A stretch of 64,000 bases of DNA from Dysgonomonas mossii DSM 22836. GTDB taxonomy: Bacteria; Bacteroidota; Bacteroidia; Bacteroidales; Dysgonomonadaceae. Made by a program: the position numbers and the translations under genes. The stretch lies in assembly GCF_000213575.1 (NCBI RefSeq), contig NZ_GL892004.1:765346-829345 (forward strand), read 5' to 3'. The notes under the pieces were generated by a model, which saw only the letters and a list, made by a program, of their open reading frames with translations, was not told where the DNA came from and searched no databases. Numbering within the stretch: position 1 is the first letter of the stretch; every line of letters begins with the position of its first letter. Shown here piece after piece: positions 1 to 9,498 of the stretch.

Positions 1-3000
1 AGTTCCTTCTGTAAATTGGAATATACCCTTCGATTCTACTGTCAGATTTACAGTTTTCACTTTTTTATCCATCGCAAATACATTTACAGGAAGCAAGAAC
101 TCTTCGTCAGGACCTGCTACACGTGGTAATGTAGATAATATCATCAGTGGATTTCTTACAGGAACAGTTTTCTCTCCACTTCCGTAAGCCCCTTTTTTAT
201 TTCCGGCAACAACCATTACACGTACTGATCCGAAATAAGATGGAAGTTTGATTTTGTGTGTATCCGTTTTACCTCCGCTTATTGTAAATGGCCCCATGTA
301 TTTTACTACAGGTTTAAATCGGCTCATAACATTGTTAGCTGGCTTCAAAGCTTCGTCACCCCCAATGCTCAATAGAGGACCAAGCTTACCTGTTTGTGCG
401 CCTACTACCATGTCGAACATATCCCATGTGCGTACACCCAGAGCCTGACGGGCATAGAAATCAGCCCATGCATTCGGTGTTTTGAATGATGTGAGGTCTA
501 ACAAACCTTCATCTACAATGGCGAGGGTATAAGTCATATCCTTCTTGTTCTTTTCGGATATCGAAACACTGAATTCCTTTTCCGGACGAAGTTCATCCGG
601 CATCGTAATGACAGGATTCAGTTCCGTTTCTTTATTTTCTACATTGATGTTCAAGATACCATACATGCGGATAGGCAGATCATTGTCTGTTTGCGCATGC
701 GGTTGTAACTGGCTGGCGGCAATGTAGAAGTTAGGTGTCATTTCTTCCGTCACCTTGAAGGTGTGCTTGGTATCTTCTGTAGCACTTGTTTTTACCCATT
801 CGCGCGAAATGATACGTGAGCCATCCTCTATGGTAATCAGGGTACGACCCTTTGAACTTTTTGGTAAAATTACGGTAACAGTTTCTCCAACTTTGTAAGA
901 CTGCTTGTCTGTAGAGAACGAAAGCATTGTTAATCCGCTTGGGTCATCTTTCTCTGAGCGTCCTCTCCACGATGGCCAATCCACATAGAATACTCTACCT
1001 GTGATATGTCCGCTCTGTTCATCTTTTACCATGATGAGATAACGTCCCCAATCCGGATAGTTTACACGAAACTTGGCTTTCGCTTTTCCTGCCGAAGTTG
1101 AAATATTTTCATTTAATAAGACTTCGGTCGATGTATTATTCACATAAGAAGCCAAATTGTCATTGGTATTCCACCACCAAGACCATTTCAATTTATAAAT
1201 CTTTACATTTACATTTGAGCGGTTGATTGGTTTCCCTTCGGGGCTGAGTGTAACAATATCAAACATATTGTCCTTGTCTGTCTCCAACCAGCCGTAATCG
1301 CTGCTTGTTGGGGCTTTAACTCCTACATATGACGAATATGGAGAGTAAGCAGCAGTTTGAGTATATATACTGGCATCTCCTCCCGACTCAAATACTCGGG
1401 AAACGATATTTGCTCTCAACATTCCCGGTGCACTGGATGCCTGAGGCAGGCTTGTTCTCACTGTTGCATTTCCTTCGGCATCAAGTTTTCCATCAAAAAC
1501 TGTATAGGTATCCGAAGCAAAGTTCGACGTTGGGTTGTTGAACGTATACGTTTCGTATCCTTTGAATGGATTGGATGCTTTACTTAATGTCATTTCCACT
1601 TTTGCAGCTAGGTTTGCCGCCGGAGCACCATGTAGCCATTGCGAAGACAACGGCGCAGAAAATGTGCCGCTTCCTGCGTTTATCATTTCACCTGCATCAA
1701 GTCGTACTTTTAAACGGTTCGGCTTAACGGTTTCTATTTTCAATGTCTTCGAGAATGTTACTCCTCCCACCTTTACACGCGCCCTCCAATTGCCCGTAAT
1801 AGCATTCGGATCGGTAGCCATACGGAAAGCATAGAATCCATCTTTACCCGTAGTGGATACATAACGTTGAGCCATTTGCCCGCGTGGGGTATATAGCTCG
1901 AGTGAAACAGGATGGTCTTTTGGTAATGTCTGATTCCTATCTTCGAGAATGAAGGTGACAAATATAGAATCGCCCGGACGCCACACGCCTCGCTCTCCAT
2001 AGATATACCCTTTCAGTCCTTTTTGTATCTCTTGTCCGCTAACATCAAAGTTGCTAAGCGATAAGGAAAGATTTGAAGTAACCTTCAGATAACCTTTTTC
2101 TTTGCCATGCGATGCGATAACTGCAAACGGAACACCTCCCTTGTATTCTATTTCTGTAAAGCCGTCTCCATCCGTTTTGCCTGTGCCAATGCGTTGCATC
2201 TGATAGTTGTAAATATCAACGGTTGCACCCGAAATAGGGTTTGTAGTTAGTATATCTGTAAGGGCTACCGTCATTTTCTTTTCGGAACCCATTTTTGCTG
2301 TGATACCAATGTTGGATGCTAATACAACGACCTCTGATGTTTTGTTCATGTAATATGTCGGGTCGCAAGGGTTATTTCTTTCTTGCCAGTTATATTCATC
2401 CCAATCCCATTCGTCGGAGTAGTAGTAATATCCCGGATTATCCCATTGCTTTTCGTCTTCTTCGTCCATTTCATTGTCGAAACGTTGCAATGCCGCATCT
2501 TTCGGTATCTGAGGAATCATACCGTCGCAAGGATAAAGAGAGTATTCTTTTTTCATGGTGAATTCCACTTTATACACAGCCCCCGGATCTTGCTTAATTA
2601 GTTTTGCCATATCCAGAGAGAATGTATTCCATTCATCCAGTTTCATCGTAGGGTCTTCATCCAAGCGGATACGTTTTTTTAGAACCAGACGACCGAAACG
2701 TTTTAGCTCGTTGCTTCCTCCAAAATCATTCGATTGTAGATAACCCAGTATATTGTTTTCGTATATTTTAATAACTTTTACATCCACTGCCCAAAGGTTG
2801 ACAGCCTTGAATGGAATGATCAGATTATCCGAATTTGGTAGTATATTACCTGCATTCGGTACTTCTATTTCGGGTTTGTTCTTTTCGAAATTTACACTGA
2901 ACGTATAATCTTTATCAAGAGTCTTGTTTTGTGAGTTTCTCAGCTCTTTGAATATTTTCAGATCAGTACTTGTTCCTCTTGTCGTTTTATCAAGATAGAG

Positions 3001-3882
3001 TTTCATTATATTTTTCTGAATATCGAAAGAAAAACTTTCTATAATACCCGGTTTTATCAGTCCCTGTATATTCTGATTGAGAGATAGAGGATCACTGAAA
3101 GTAATGCGAACGCATTCTTGCGGAGAATATTCCATTGATACGTCTAATACCTTAAAATCGGAGATTGCAGGGATAATGATTTTTTGCTCATCATCTCTTT
3201 TTGCATTTATGGCACTCCCCTTTATGCTCAATGTATATTCTATTTCTTTTGTACCTCTGTAGAGGCTGTCTATCGTTAGATTGTATCTACCTTTTATTTC
3301 GCTTGGAGTAATCTTTATTTTAGCATCTTTAGATTTATCTCCGCCCGATAAAGAGAACATACTTTTTACATCGTCTGTATTGGCCTCATCGGCTAAAAGA
3401 ATTTCGCCTTGTACAGTGTTCCACACAAGGTCATTATCTTTCATTTGAGTATAAGAACGTAGGTTTACGTTGAAGTTTTGTTCGGGCACACGGAAAAAAA
3501 AGTAGAACTCTTTGAAGTCGCTATCTACTTTCAGAACCTTGTCGAGTTTGAACCAAGCATCATATTCTGTCCCTTGTTTCAACTCACCCGAATCAGGTAC
3601 AAATTTGATAGTACGTGTACTGGTCCAGTAAGCTTTACCTTTTATCGATGGTGAAAATTCAAATAGCTCCTGCTCAATTTCTTTATTGAGTTCGGCTGTC
3701 GGAATATCTTGTGTAAGTTCGATTTGGATCTCGGAAGATGAAGATATTTTCCCATAGGTAAAGGCTGCAATATATTTTGCAAACTCGGAGTTGATCTCTT
3801 TACTGCCACTTTTTTTACATGAATTTAGACTAAAAAGACATGAAATGACGATCAGACTAAGGGTGAATAAGTATTTTTTCAT
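1..3882 (-). CDS. Alpha-2-macroglobulin family lipoprotein (N-terminal part, runs off the left edge)
   Basis: The reading frame is open from an ATG at 3882 to base 1, giving 1294 residues without a stop; the C-terminal part lies outside the window. The N-terminus is a lipoprotein signal (MKKYLF start, hydrophobic core, lipobox LNSC with Cys at residue 22), so the protein is probably anchored in the outer or inner membrane facing the periplasm. The rest is a chain of beta-rich macroglobulin-like domains; segments such as GYIYGERGVWRPGD and the later LPRVAGPDEEFLLPV are typical of bacterial alpha-2-macroglobulins, which trap or inhibit attacking proteases or help in envelope maintenance. An unusual stretch rich in Tyr, Trp, Asp and Glu lies near residues 480-495. 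The thioester region, if there is one, would be beyond the edge, so inhibitory activity cannot be judged. Confidence 0.85.
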   Translation of the reverse strand, partial: MKKYLFTLSLIVISCLFSLNSCKKSGSKEINSEFAKYIAAFTYGKISSSSEIQIELTQDIPTAELNKEIEQELFEFSPSIKGKAYWTSTRTIKFVPDSGELKQGTEYDAWFKLDKVLKVDSDFKEFYFFFRVPEQNFNVNLRSYTQMKDNDLVWNTVQGEILLADEANTDDVKSMFSLSGGDKSKDAKIKITPSEIKGRYNLTIDSLYRGTKEIEYTLSIKGSAINAKRDDEQKIIIPAISDFKVLDVSMEYSPQECVRITFSDPLSLNQNIQGLIKPGIIESFSFDIQKNIMKLYLDKTTRGTSTDLKIFKELRNSQNKTLDKDYTFSVNFEKNKPEIEVPNAGNILPNSDNLIIPFKAVNLWAVDVKVIKIYENNILGYLQSNDFGGSNELKRFGRLVLKKRIRLDEDPTMKLDEWNTFSLDMAKLIKQDPGAVYKVEFTMKKEYSLYPCDGMIPQIPKDAALQRFDNEMDEEDEKQWDNPGYYYYSDEWDWDEYNWQERNNPCDPTYYMNKTSEVVVLASNIGITAKMGSEKKMTVALTDILTTNPISGATVDIYNYQMQRIGTGKTDGDGFTEIEYKGGVPFAVIASHGKEKGYLKVTSNLSLSLSNFDVSGQEIQKGLKGYIYGERGVWRPGDSIFVTFILEDRNQTLPKDHPVSLELYTPRGQMAQRYVSTTGKDGFYAFRMATDPNAITGNWRARVKVGGVTFSKTLKIETVKPNRLKVRLDAGEMINAGSGTFSAPLSSQWLHGAPAANLAAKVEMTLSKASNPFKGYETYTFNNPTSNFASDTYTVFDGKLDAEGNATVRTSLPQASSAPGMLRANIVSRVFESGGDASIYTQTAAYSPYSSYVGVKAPTSSDYGWLETDKDNMFDIVTLSPEGKPINRSNVNVKIYKLKWSWWWNTNDNLASYVNNTSTEVLLNENISTSAGKAKAKFRVNYPDWGRYLIMVKDEQSGHITGRVFYVDWPSWRGRSEKDDPSGLTMLSFSTDKQSYKVGETVTVILPKSSKGRTLITIEDGSRIISREWVKTSATEDTKHTFKVTEEMTPNFYIAASQLQPHAQTDNDLPIRMYGILNINVENKETELNPVITMPDELRPEKEFSVSISEKNKKDMTYTLAIVDEGLLDLTSFKTPNAWADFYARQALGVRTWDMFDMVVGAQTGKLGPLLSIGGDEALKPANNVMSRFKPVVKYMGPFTISGGKTDTHKIKLPSYFGSVRVMVVAGNKKGAYGSGEKTVPVRNPLMILSTLPRVAGPDEEFLLPVNVFAMDKKVKTVNLTVESKGIFQFTEGT

Positions 3883-4050
3883 AAATTGTGTTATTGATGC
3901 AAGTTAGTATAAGTACAAATATATGAGAATATTTTCGATAAAGAGATTGATTGTATTTACTTTTTATAAAACACATATAAATTGTTTGCTTTGTAAAGAT
4001 TCTGTTTTCTAGTGCTTTATGTATTTCTTTCAAAAAAACAGGAAAAAGTT

Positions 4051-4096
4051 GTAACTATATTCTTGGGATTATCGTCTTATGTATAGAAGCGCTTTT
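4051..4096 (+). promoter_or_regulatory. ECF-sigma-like promoter upstream of the small secreted protein
   Basis: GTAAC at 4051-4055 (preceded by TT) and CGTC at 4073-4076 are separated by exactly 17 bases, the pattern of promoters read by ECF sigma factors. TATAGAAGCGCTTTT follows at 4082-4096. The same arrangement with the same spacing is found upstream of the paralogue on the minus strand at 28961-29007. No ECF sigma gene is in the window. Confidence 0.55.
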
Positions 4097-4143
4097 CAAA
4101 TAATTGGTAAAAAGATTAAGAAATATTTAAAGTAAATACAGTC

Positions 4144-4569
4144 ATGAGAACAACAATATTAACATCACTTTTAGTCGTATTATTATCTGTAGCAAATGCA
4201 TATGCAGGGAGTCCTAAAACCAGAGTTTATAGCAATAATGACGACAAAACGAAAGAGTACGTAACAGTAGATAAAGAAACCTCGAAGGCGTTGGACAAAA
4301 CAGTATACAAATATAGTACTGATGGTTCTTTACAAGAAAGAGTACTTTACAAATGGGTAGATAAAGAAGGTTGGGTAGGAGTTCAGAAGTACAGTTATGA
4401 ATATAACAATAAAGGACAAGTGGTAGATATTGCTTATACAACATGGGATCAGGGTATATCTACATGGTCGTTACAGTCTCAACACTTGCAACACATATAT
4501 GATGCACAGGGTGAACTGTTGGCAGTAGTGCAGGTGAATGCAAAAGATAATCTGACAGCAATAAAATAG
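4144..4569 (+). CDS. Small secreted protein, probably DUF3836 family
   Basis: A 141-residue protein with a clear signal peptide (residues 1-21, cleavage near NAYAG) and no other membrane segment, so it is exported. The mature part has short repeats of the type YKY/YEYN...W, with conserved TKEY.TVD, GW.G.QKY.YEYN and W...SQHL.H.YD motifs. It is a clear paralogue of the protein at 28460-28909. The family resembles the Bacteroidales DUF3836 proteins; this name is from memory and no function is known to me. The ATG at 4144 starts the signal peptide directly. An ECF-type promoter lies about 70 bp upstream and a terminator hairpin follows, so the gene is probably a single-gene unit induced by an envelope signal. 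Confidence 0.7.
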   Translation: MRTTILTSLLVVLLSVANAYAGSPKTRVYSNNDDKTKEYVTVDKETSKALDKTVYKYSTDGSLQERVLYKWVDKEGWVGVQKYSYEYNNKGQVVDIAYTTWDQGISTWSLQSQHLQHIYDAQGELLAVVQVNAKDNLTAIK

Positions 4570-4597
4570 AACTTATATTTATCAACACGGTATTGTG

Positions 4598-4629
4598 ATC
4601 CTGCTTCTCGAAAAGAGGCAGGATTTTTT
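4598..4629. terminator. Intrinsic terminator between convergent genes
   Basis: ATCCTGC...GCAGGAT stem (4598-4624) with a short CGAA-type loop followed by a T run. It ends the plus-strand small protein gene and abuts the stop of the ZIP transporter gene on the minus strand. Confidence 0.75.
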
Positions 4630-5425
4630 ATATAAACAAATATAAACTGAATGCCATGACCAGCATCCCTGCTACGAGTCCCATAATCGAAATATGATGT
4701 TTCCCATATTTCTCGGCACTAGGCAAAAGTTCGTCCAATGAGATGAACACCATAATGCCCGACACCGCAGCCAGTATAAGCCCATTGATAGCAGGAGTCC
4801 AAAACTGTAAAAGGAAAAAATAGGCAATCAGTGCACCGAACGGCTCTGCCAGACCGGATGCAAACGAAAGCCAGAAAGCCTTCTGCCGGCTGCCTGTTGC
4901 ATGATATATGGGTACAGCCACAGCAATCCCTTCGGGGATATTGTGTATTGCTATTGCTATCGTAATCGGTATTGCAACGTCTAAAGACCCGAGAGCCGAT
5001 GTAAATGTGGCTATCCCTTCGGGAAAATTATGAATTGCTATAGACATGGCAACTACGATACCTGTGCGTTTCAATGCCCGTTTTTTTATACCCATGTCTT
5101 CTACCCCTTGTATTTCATGAGGGTTTAGAGATTCGGGAATAAGAAAGTCAATGAGATTGATAAATGCAATTCCTATAAAAAATGCCAGAATAAGATAAAG
5201 TGTACCTAGTTTTTCTCCATAAGCAGCAACAAGTTCTATTTTCCCTTCGGGTATCATTTCCATAAAGGAAACGTATATCATGATTCCTGCCGAAAAGCCG
5301 AGAGAAGCGCAAAGGAAATTTGTATTTGTATGTCTTGCCAATAATGCAATCAGGCTGCCTATTCCGGTAGATAGTCCGGCTATAGCAGTGAGTATAAAAG
5401 CTAGTAGTATATTATAATCTGACAT
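4628..5425 (-). CDS. zupT: ZIP family metal (zinc) transporter
   Basis: A 265-residue polytopic membrane protein with about eight hydrophobic segments. The two signature metal-binding helices of ZIP transporters are present: HNFPEGIATF near residue 131 and HNIPEGIAVA near residue 159. Length and both motifs fit ZupT, which imports Zn2+ and other divalent metals across the inner membrane. I chose the ATG at 5425 (MSDYNILLAF), because a further in-frame start at 5524 would add a polar extension that runs into the upstream region of the divergent gene. Neighbouring genes do not indicate the regulator; there is another metal importer (Nramp) at 11298. Confidence 0.9.
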   Translation of the reverse strand: MSDYNILLAFILTAIAGLSTGIGSLIALLARHTNTNFLCASLGFSAGIMIYVSFMEMIPEGKIELVAAYGEKLGTLYLILAFFIGIAFINLIDFLIPESLNPHEIQGVEDMGIKKRALKRTGIVVAMSIAIHNFPEGIATFTSALGSLDVAIPITIAIAIHNIPEGIAVAVPIYHATGSRQKAFWLSFASGLAEPFGALIAYFFLLQFWTPAINGLILAAVSGIMVFISLDELLPSAEKYGKHHISIMGLVAGMLVMAFSLYLFI

Positions 5426-5554
5426 CCTTAGTAGCGTGTTATGAATGTAAAGGTATGATATAGTTTTTATTTTGAAAACTATATTTTTTATAGATTGTTC
5501 TTGATATGAACATTTTTGGTACATTTAAAGTTTAAATCACACAAAAATATAATT

Positions 5555-6253
5555 ATGTCTACATACAGGGTTCATTACATTCAGCATGTACCATACGAAG
5601 GCTTGGGGTATATCGAAAAATGGGTAAAGGATAACGGTTATAGTCTAACCGTAACCAAAGTTTTTGAGGACTATAAGTTCCCTGATCAGGATGACTTTGA
5701 TATGCTCGTAATTATGGGAGGCCCTATGGGGACTTATGAAGAAGACAGCTATCCTTGGTTGAAAGATGAAAAGCTCTTTGTCCGAAAAGCAATTGATTCA
5801 GACAAAGCAGTGCTGGGTATCTGCTTGGGTTCGCAAATAATAGCCAATGCATTGGGAGCCGCAGTATATCCAAATAAAGAAAAAGAAATAGGCTGGTTGT
5901 CCATATCGTTTGTTGACAAAGAATCTCAGGACTTATTCGGAAGTGAAACCGTGTCTCCTATTGTTTTCCAATGGCACGGCGATACATTTGATTTGCCGGT
6001 AGGAACCAAGCTGCTCGCTTCGAGTGAGGCATGTGTTAATCAGGCTTTTTCGTATAAAGAAAAGGTTATCGGCTTACAGTTCCATTTTGAAGCAACTGAA
6101 AAAAGTTGCGCCGATATACTCAATAATAGTGATGAAGAACTTGTTGGAGGAAAATATATTCAATCGGAAGATTATATAAGAAAAAACACTCAATATATTC
6201 CATCATGCAATAAGATGATAGAAACAATCTTGAATAAACTGATCAGACTATGA
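5555..6253 (+). CDS. Class I glutamine amidotransferase (GMP synthase-like)
   Basis: A 232-residue stand-alone glutaminase domain of the GATase1 / GuaA N-terminal type. The nucleophile elbow GICLGSQ puts the catalytic Cys at residue 90, and GLQFHFEA supplies His177 and Glu179 of the triad; the oxyanion segment GGPMGTYEE is also present. Such free-standing proteins hydrolyse glutamine or gamma-glutamyl compounds; the true substrate is unknown. The start at 5555 (MSTYRVHYIQ) is preferred over an upstream in-frame ATG at 5516, which lies close to the divergent transporter gene. The stop overlaps the start of the next gene (ATGA), so it is translationally coupled to the MFS transporter and may act on a compound handled by it. 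Confidence 0.85.
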   Translation: MSTYRVHYIQHVPYEGLGYIEKWVKDNGYSLTVTKVFEDYKFPDQDDFDMLVIMGGPMGTYEEDSYPWLKDEKLFVRKAIDSDKAVLGICLGSQIIANALGAAVYPNKEKEIGWLSISFVDKESQDLFGSETVSPIVFQWHGDTFDLPVGTKLLASSEACVNQAFSYKEKVIGLQFHFEATEKSCADILNNSDEELVGGKYIQSEDYIRKNTQYIPSCNKMIETILNKLIRL

Positions 6254-7638
6254 CGCATCCTGAGAAAAAAGCAAACACAGGAGCTTTGTTATTTATCCTG
6301 TGTCTGGCTTCTTCGCTTGTGCCTTTTATAAGTTCGGCTCTAAATCTTGCGCTGCCGTATATCAATAAAGACTTATCGCTCAACGCTGTTATGTCGGGAT
6401 GGGTGCCGACTTCTTATATGCTGTCTACAGCCATTTTGCAAATACCCTGTGCCCGTATGGCAGACATGATAGGACGCAAAAAGGTGTTTATATGGGGGGT
6501 AGTTATTCTGACTATATTTTCGGTATTGAGTGGATTAGCAACAACAGGGGTTACGCTTATCATATACCGCTTCCTTGCAGGAATAGGTAGTGCCATGATG
6601 TTTGGTACTAGTACAGCTATTCTTACTTCTTCTATACCTGCCGAAAAACGGGGGAAAGCTATGGGGGTAGTTGCTGCAACTGTGTATTCCTCATTGGCTG
6701 CCGGACCTTTTGTGGGTGGTTTGCTTACTCAATACTTCAATTGGCATAGTATCTTTTTTGTTTCTGCGGCTATTTGCTTTATCGTTGCTGTAGGTGGATA
6801 TTATATCATTAAAGAAGACTGGAAAGAAGAGGTGAAAAGTAAGTTTGATACGATAGGTTCTATCTTGTTTGCTATTGGGCTGTTTGCTCTGATTTATGGC
6901 TTTGCGGAATTACCTCATATTCAGGGTTTCATTTTTATTGTAATAGGTATAATCGTATTATTCCTATTTGCTTTATATGAAAAGAAGCAAGAGTTTCCGG
7001 TGTTTAATATCCGTGTTTTTATCGGCAACAAAATGTTTCGGATGTCTTCGTTGTCTGCTCTGATAAATTATTCGGCGACATTTGCCATTTCCTTCATGTT
7101 GAGCCTGTATCTTCAGTATGTGCGGGGATTATCTCCTCGCGATGCGGGACTGATACTTATCATACAATCTGTTATACAGGCTATCGCCGCTTTGAGGTCT
7201 GGGAGTTTGTCTGATAAAATGTCTCCAACATTTCTAGCTACCTTAGGCATGTCTATTATTGCAGTTGGCTTGGGTGGATTGTGCTTTATTACCGAGACTA
7301 CAAGCTATTACTTTATTGGTATCATGATGGTTCTTTTGGGGTTAGGTTTTGGAATATTCTCTTCCCCAAATACAAATATTATCATGAGTTCGGTAGACAG
7401 AAAACATTATGGATTGGCATCTGCAACGATGGGTACGATGAGGCTTACAGGGCAGTCTCTTAGTATGGGGATTGCTATAATGGCTATGTCGATAATGGTG
7501 GGCAATATCGATTTGTCTTTAGCACCTCACCCTCAGTTTATAGGGAGTATGCGTATTACATTCATCACCTTCTTTGTGCTTTGTCTCTTTGGAGTATATG
7601 CTTCTTCTGTGAGGGAAAAGAAGAAATCGAAAGAATAA
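6250..7638 (+). CDS. MFS transporter, DHA2/EmrB-QacA type
   Basis: A 462-residue membrane protein with 13-14 hydrophobic segments. The loop after the second segments reads ARMADMIGRKKVF, the conserved motif A of the major facilitator superfamily, and the fifth helix region has GPFVGG, the motif C typical of drug:proton antiporters of the DHA2 family. It probably exports a drug or metabolite from the cytoplasm using the proton gradient. It overlaps the amidotransferase gene by four bases, indicating one transcript and coupled translation. Substrate cannot be deduced. Confidence 0.85.
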   Translation: MTHPEKKANTGALLFILCLASSLVPFISSALNLALPYINKDLSLNAVMSGWVPTSYMLSTAILQIPCARMADMIGRKKVFIWGVVILTIFSVLSGLATTGVTLIIYRFLAGIGSAMMFGTSTAILTSSIPAEKRGKAMGVVAATVYSSLAAGPFVGGLLTQYFNWHSIFFVSAAICFIVAVGGYYIIKEDWKEEVKSKFDTIGSILFAIGLFALIYGFAELPHIQGFIFIVIGIIVLFLFALYEKKQEFPVFNIRVFIGNKMFRMSSLSALINYSATFAISFMLSLYLQYVRGLSPRDAGLILIIQSVIQAIAALRSGSLSDKMSPTFLATLGMSIIAVGLGGLCFITETTSYYFIGIMMVLLGLGFGIFSSPNTNIIMSSVDRKHYGLASATMGTMRLTGQSLSMGIAIMAMSIMVGNIDLSLAPHPQFIGSMRITFITFFVLCLFGVYASSVREKKKSKE

Positions 7639-7642
7639 ATTT

Positions 7643-8818
7643 CTATTTTACTTTTCTTCTTATTATCAGAATATTCAGCGAAGATAAAAGTAAGAAGATA
7701 CAGACTCCGGCAATCAGAGTAATCATAATGTCCGAACCTTCGAACTCACTCCATACATTGCGTACGATATCGCTGTACTTGATGCGTATCACCAAGACCG
7801 AGGCAATAGCAAGTATGAGTATCGCAAAGTTCATCCCGATAGCCATCAACTCGTAAGGACGGATTACCGCGCTTTTTGCATAACCTATCAGACGGAGATT
7901 TCGTAGTTTATCCATATTCTTTTCCAATAGCAGATAGATGCTGAGTGTAAGAACAAAAAAGGCTAGTGCACAGATTATTATCCCTATTGCAATAACAATG
8001 CCTACCATTATCTTTAGGAAATAAGACATTTTACTCACTGCCGAGTTTTCGCCTTCTACTTCATAGTTATTCTTTTTGAGGAAGGTCGCAATATTTGGAT
8101 CGGCAGGATTGTTTACTTCTACCATCAGTCGGCTGGGATTGGAGACGGCTTGTTCGCCGTAGTTTTCGTTGGCCCATTTCATAAAAGATTCGGGAACAAG
8201 GATTGTGTTTATCCGATTCGAAAAACCGGCTATTTGCCCCTTAAACTCCTTATGTTGCCATTTGCCTGATATGGTGATGTTGAAATTCACCATCCCGATT
8301 ACACTCTGCGAAAGTTTCGGCATGGAGCGAGCTTCGGCAAAACCAAAATTGTAGAGGTCAAGGTAGTTTTTAGGAAGGATAATAGGAACGAATTCATCAT
8401 CGGGACTAAATTTCCACCTGTCGGTCTTTACATCTATGAAATCATCAGGAACCGATTCGAAAAACATCTCGGTGTTGAAACCTCCCTGATTGGTATTTAT
8501 TCCTCCAAAAACCTTATATCTCGAAGCGGTGAATGCTCCTACCTGCGTTGCAAAACTGGTGTTCTCTATATTTTTAATTTCTTCGGCGGAGAAACCTGAT
8601 GCTTGAGGGTTCAGTGTATTGTAAATACCTACTTGTTTTGTTAGTACCAAAAAATCCCTCTTCATGATAGTATCCTTTTCCGAAAACAAGGGGTTGATAT
8701 CCAGGTAAAACTGGAGGCCAAGCAGAACAATTGTTAATCCGATAAGATTGGCAATGAAGAATCCGGCAAACTGTCCTTTGCTTATATTTTGTTTCAAGAG
8801 CTTCCAAACCAGATTCAT
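7643..8818 (-). CDS. FtsX/MacB-like ABC transporter permease
   Basis: A 391-residue protein with one transmembrane helix near residues 17-37, a large extracytoplasmic domain of about 220 residues, and three helices in the C-terminal third (about 270-295, 325-345 and 360-380). This 1+3 topology is that of FtsX/MacB/LolC permeases, which usually work in lipoprotein release, peptide export or cell-wall control instead of import. The start overlaps the stop of the ATPase gene by four bases (ATGA at 8815-8818), so both subunits are made together. It is shorter and simpler than MacB and lacks a recognisable substrate clue. Confidence 0.8.
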   Translation of the reverse strand: MNLVWKLLKQNISKGQFAGFFIANLIGLTIVLLGLQFYLDINPLFSEKDTIMKRDFLVLTKQVGIYNTLNPQASGFSAEEIKNIENTSFATQVGAFTASRYKVFGGINTNQGGFNTEMFFESVPDDFIDVKTDRWKFSPDDEFVPIILPKNYLDLYNFGFAEARSMPKLSQSVIGMVNFNITISGKWQHKEFKGQIAGFSNRINTILVPESFMKWANENYGEQAVSNPSRLMVEVNNPADPNIATFLKKNNYEVEGENSAVSKMSYFLKIMVGIVIAIGIIICALAFFVLTLSIYLLLEKNMDKLRNLRLIGYAKSAVIRPYELMAIGMNFAILILAIASVLVIRIKYSDIVRNVWSEFEGSDIMITLIAGVCIFLLLSSLNILIIRRKVK

Positions 8819-9459
8819 AGCGATAATATTTGAGAGTAATCCATTGGTAAATCTTTGCCTATCGAGGTCACTATCAACCCTGCATGCTGCGCTGTTACCT
8901 CTTGGAGGATAAGCTCAGTAATGATTTTGGCATTGTTGTCATCGAGATGGCTGATGGGTTCGTCGAGAATAAGAAAGTCGAAAGGCTGGCAAAGCGAGCG
9001 GATAATTGCCACTCGCTGCTGCTGCCCCCAAGACATTTTTCCTATTGGTTGGTTTGTCTTTTCACTAATGCCCAACCTATCGAACATCAAATTGATTTCC
9101 GATTCGGTTTTGTGGTGAGTGAGATTGTTTTTTAGCCGGATGTTTTCCAGTGCTGTCAATTCGGGAAAGAGACGTAGTTCTTGAAACAGAAGACTCAGAT
9201 GTTTTGATCTGATGTTATCCCATTTTTTTCTTTTTATATTTTTGACTTCTGCTTCGTCAAAAAGGATATTTCCCGAAAAATCGGCTCTGTAGCCATAGAT
9301 ATAGCTACAGAGCGAACTTTTTCCTAAGCCTGATTCTGCTTTTATCAGGTATGTTTTTCCCTTCTCAAAAGTGACGTCTTGTCTCCAGATATCTGATTTT
9401 ATATCTTTTATCTCCGAGAAGACATCAGGAAGGGCGTTTTTTAATTGTATCGTATTCAT
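8815..9459 (-). CDS. ABC transporter ATP-binding protein
   Basis: A 214-residue nucleotide-binding subunit. Walker A is GLGKSS (residues 44-49), Walker B is FLILDEP (162-168) and the H-loop region follows. The signature motif reads MSWGQQQR (142-149) where most ABC ATPases have LSGGQ; the Trp for Gly change is unusual, but the Gln and the surrounding region are kept. It is the partner of the overlapping FtsX-like permease gene downstream and the pair probably forms a lolCD/macB-like export or mechanotransmission unit. Confidence 0.85.
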   Translation of the reverse strand: MNTIQLKNALPDVFSEIKDIKSDIWRQDVTFEKGKTYLIKAESGLGKSSLCSYIYGYRADFSGNILFDEAEVKNIKRKKWDNIRSKHLSLLFQELRLFPELTALENIRLKNNLTHHKTESEINLMFDRLGISEKTNQPIGKMSWGQQQRVAIIRSLCQPFDFLILDEPISHLDDNNAKIITELILQEVTAQHAGLIVTSIGKDLPMDYSQILSL

Positions 9460-9498
9460 CCATGCTTAGCTGTTAGCTTCTAGCTATCAGCTTTTTAT

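Noticed and set aside
1329..2743. Several plus-strand open frames of 60-100 codons
   Set aside because: They run antisense to the alpha-2-macroglobulin gene, whose frame is continuous and has clear protein similarity.
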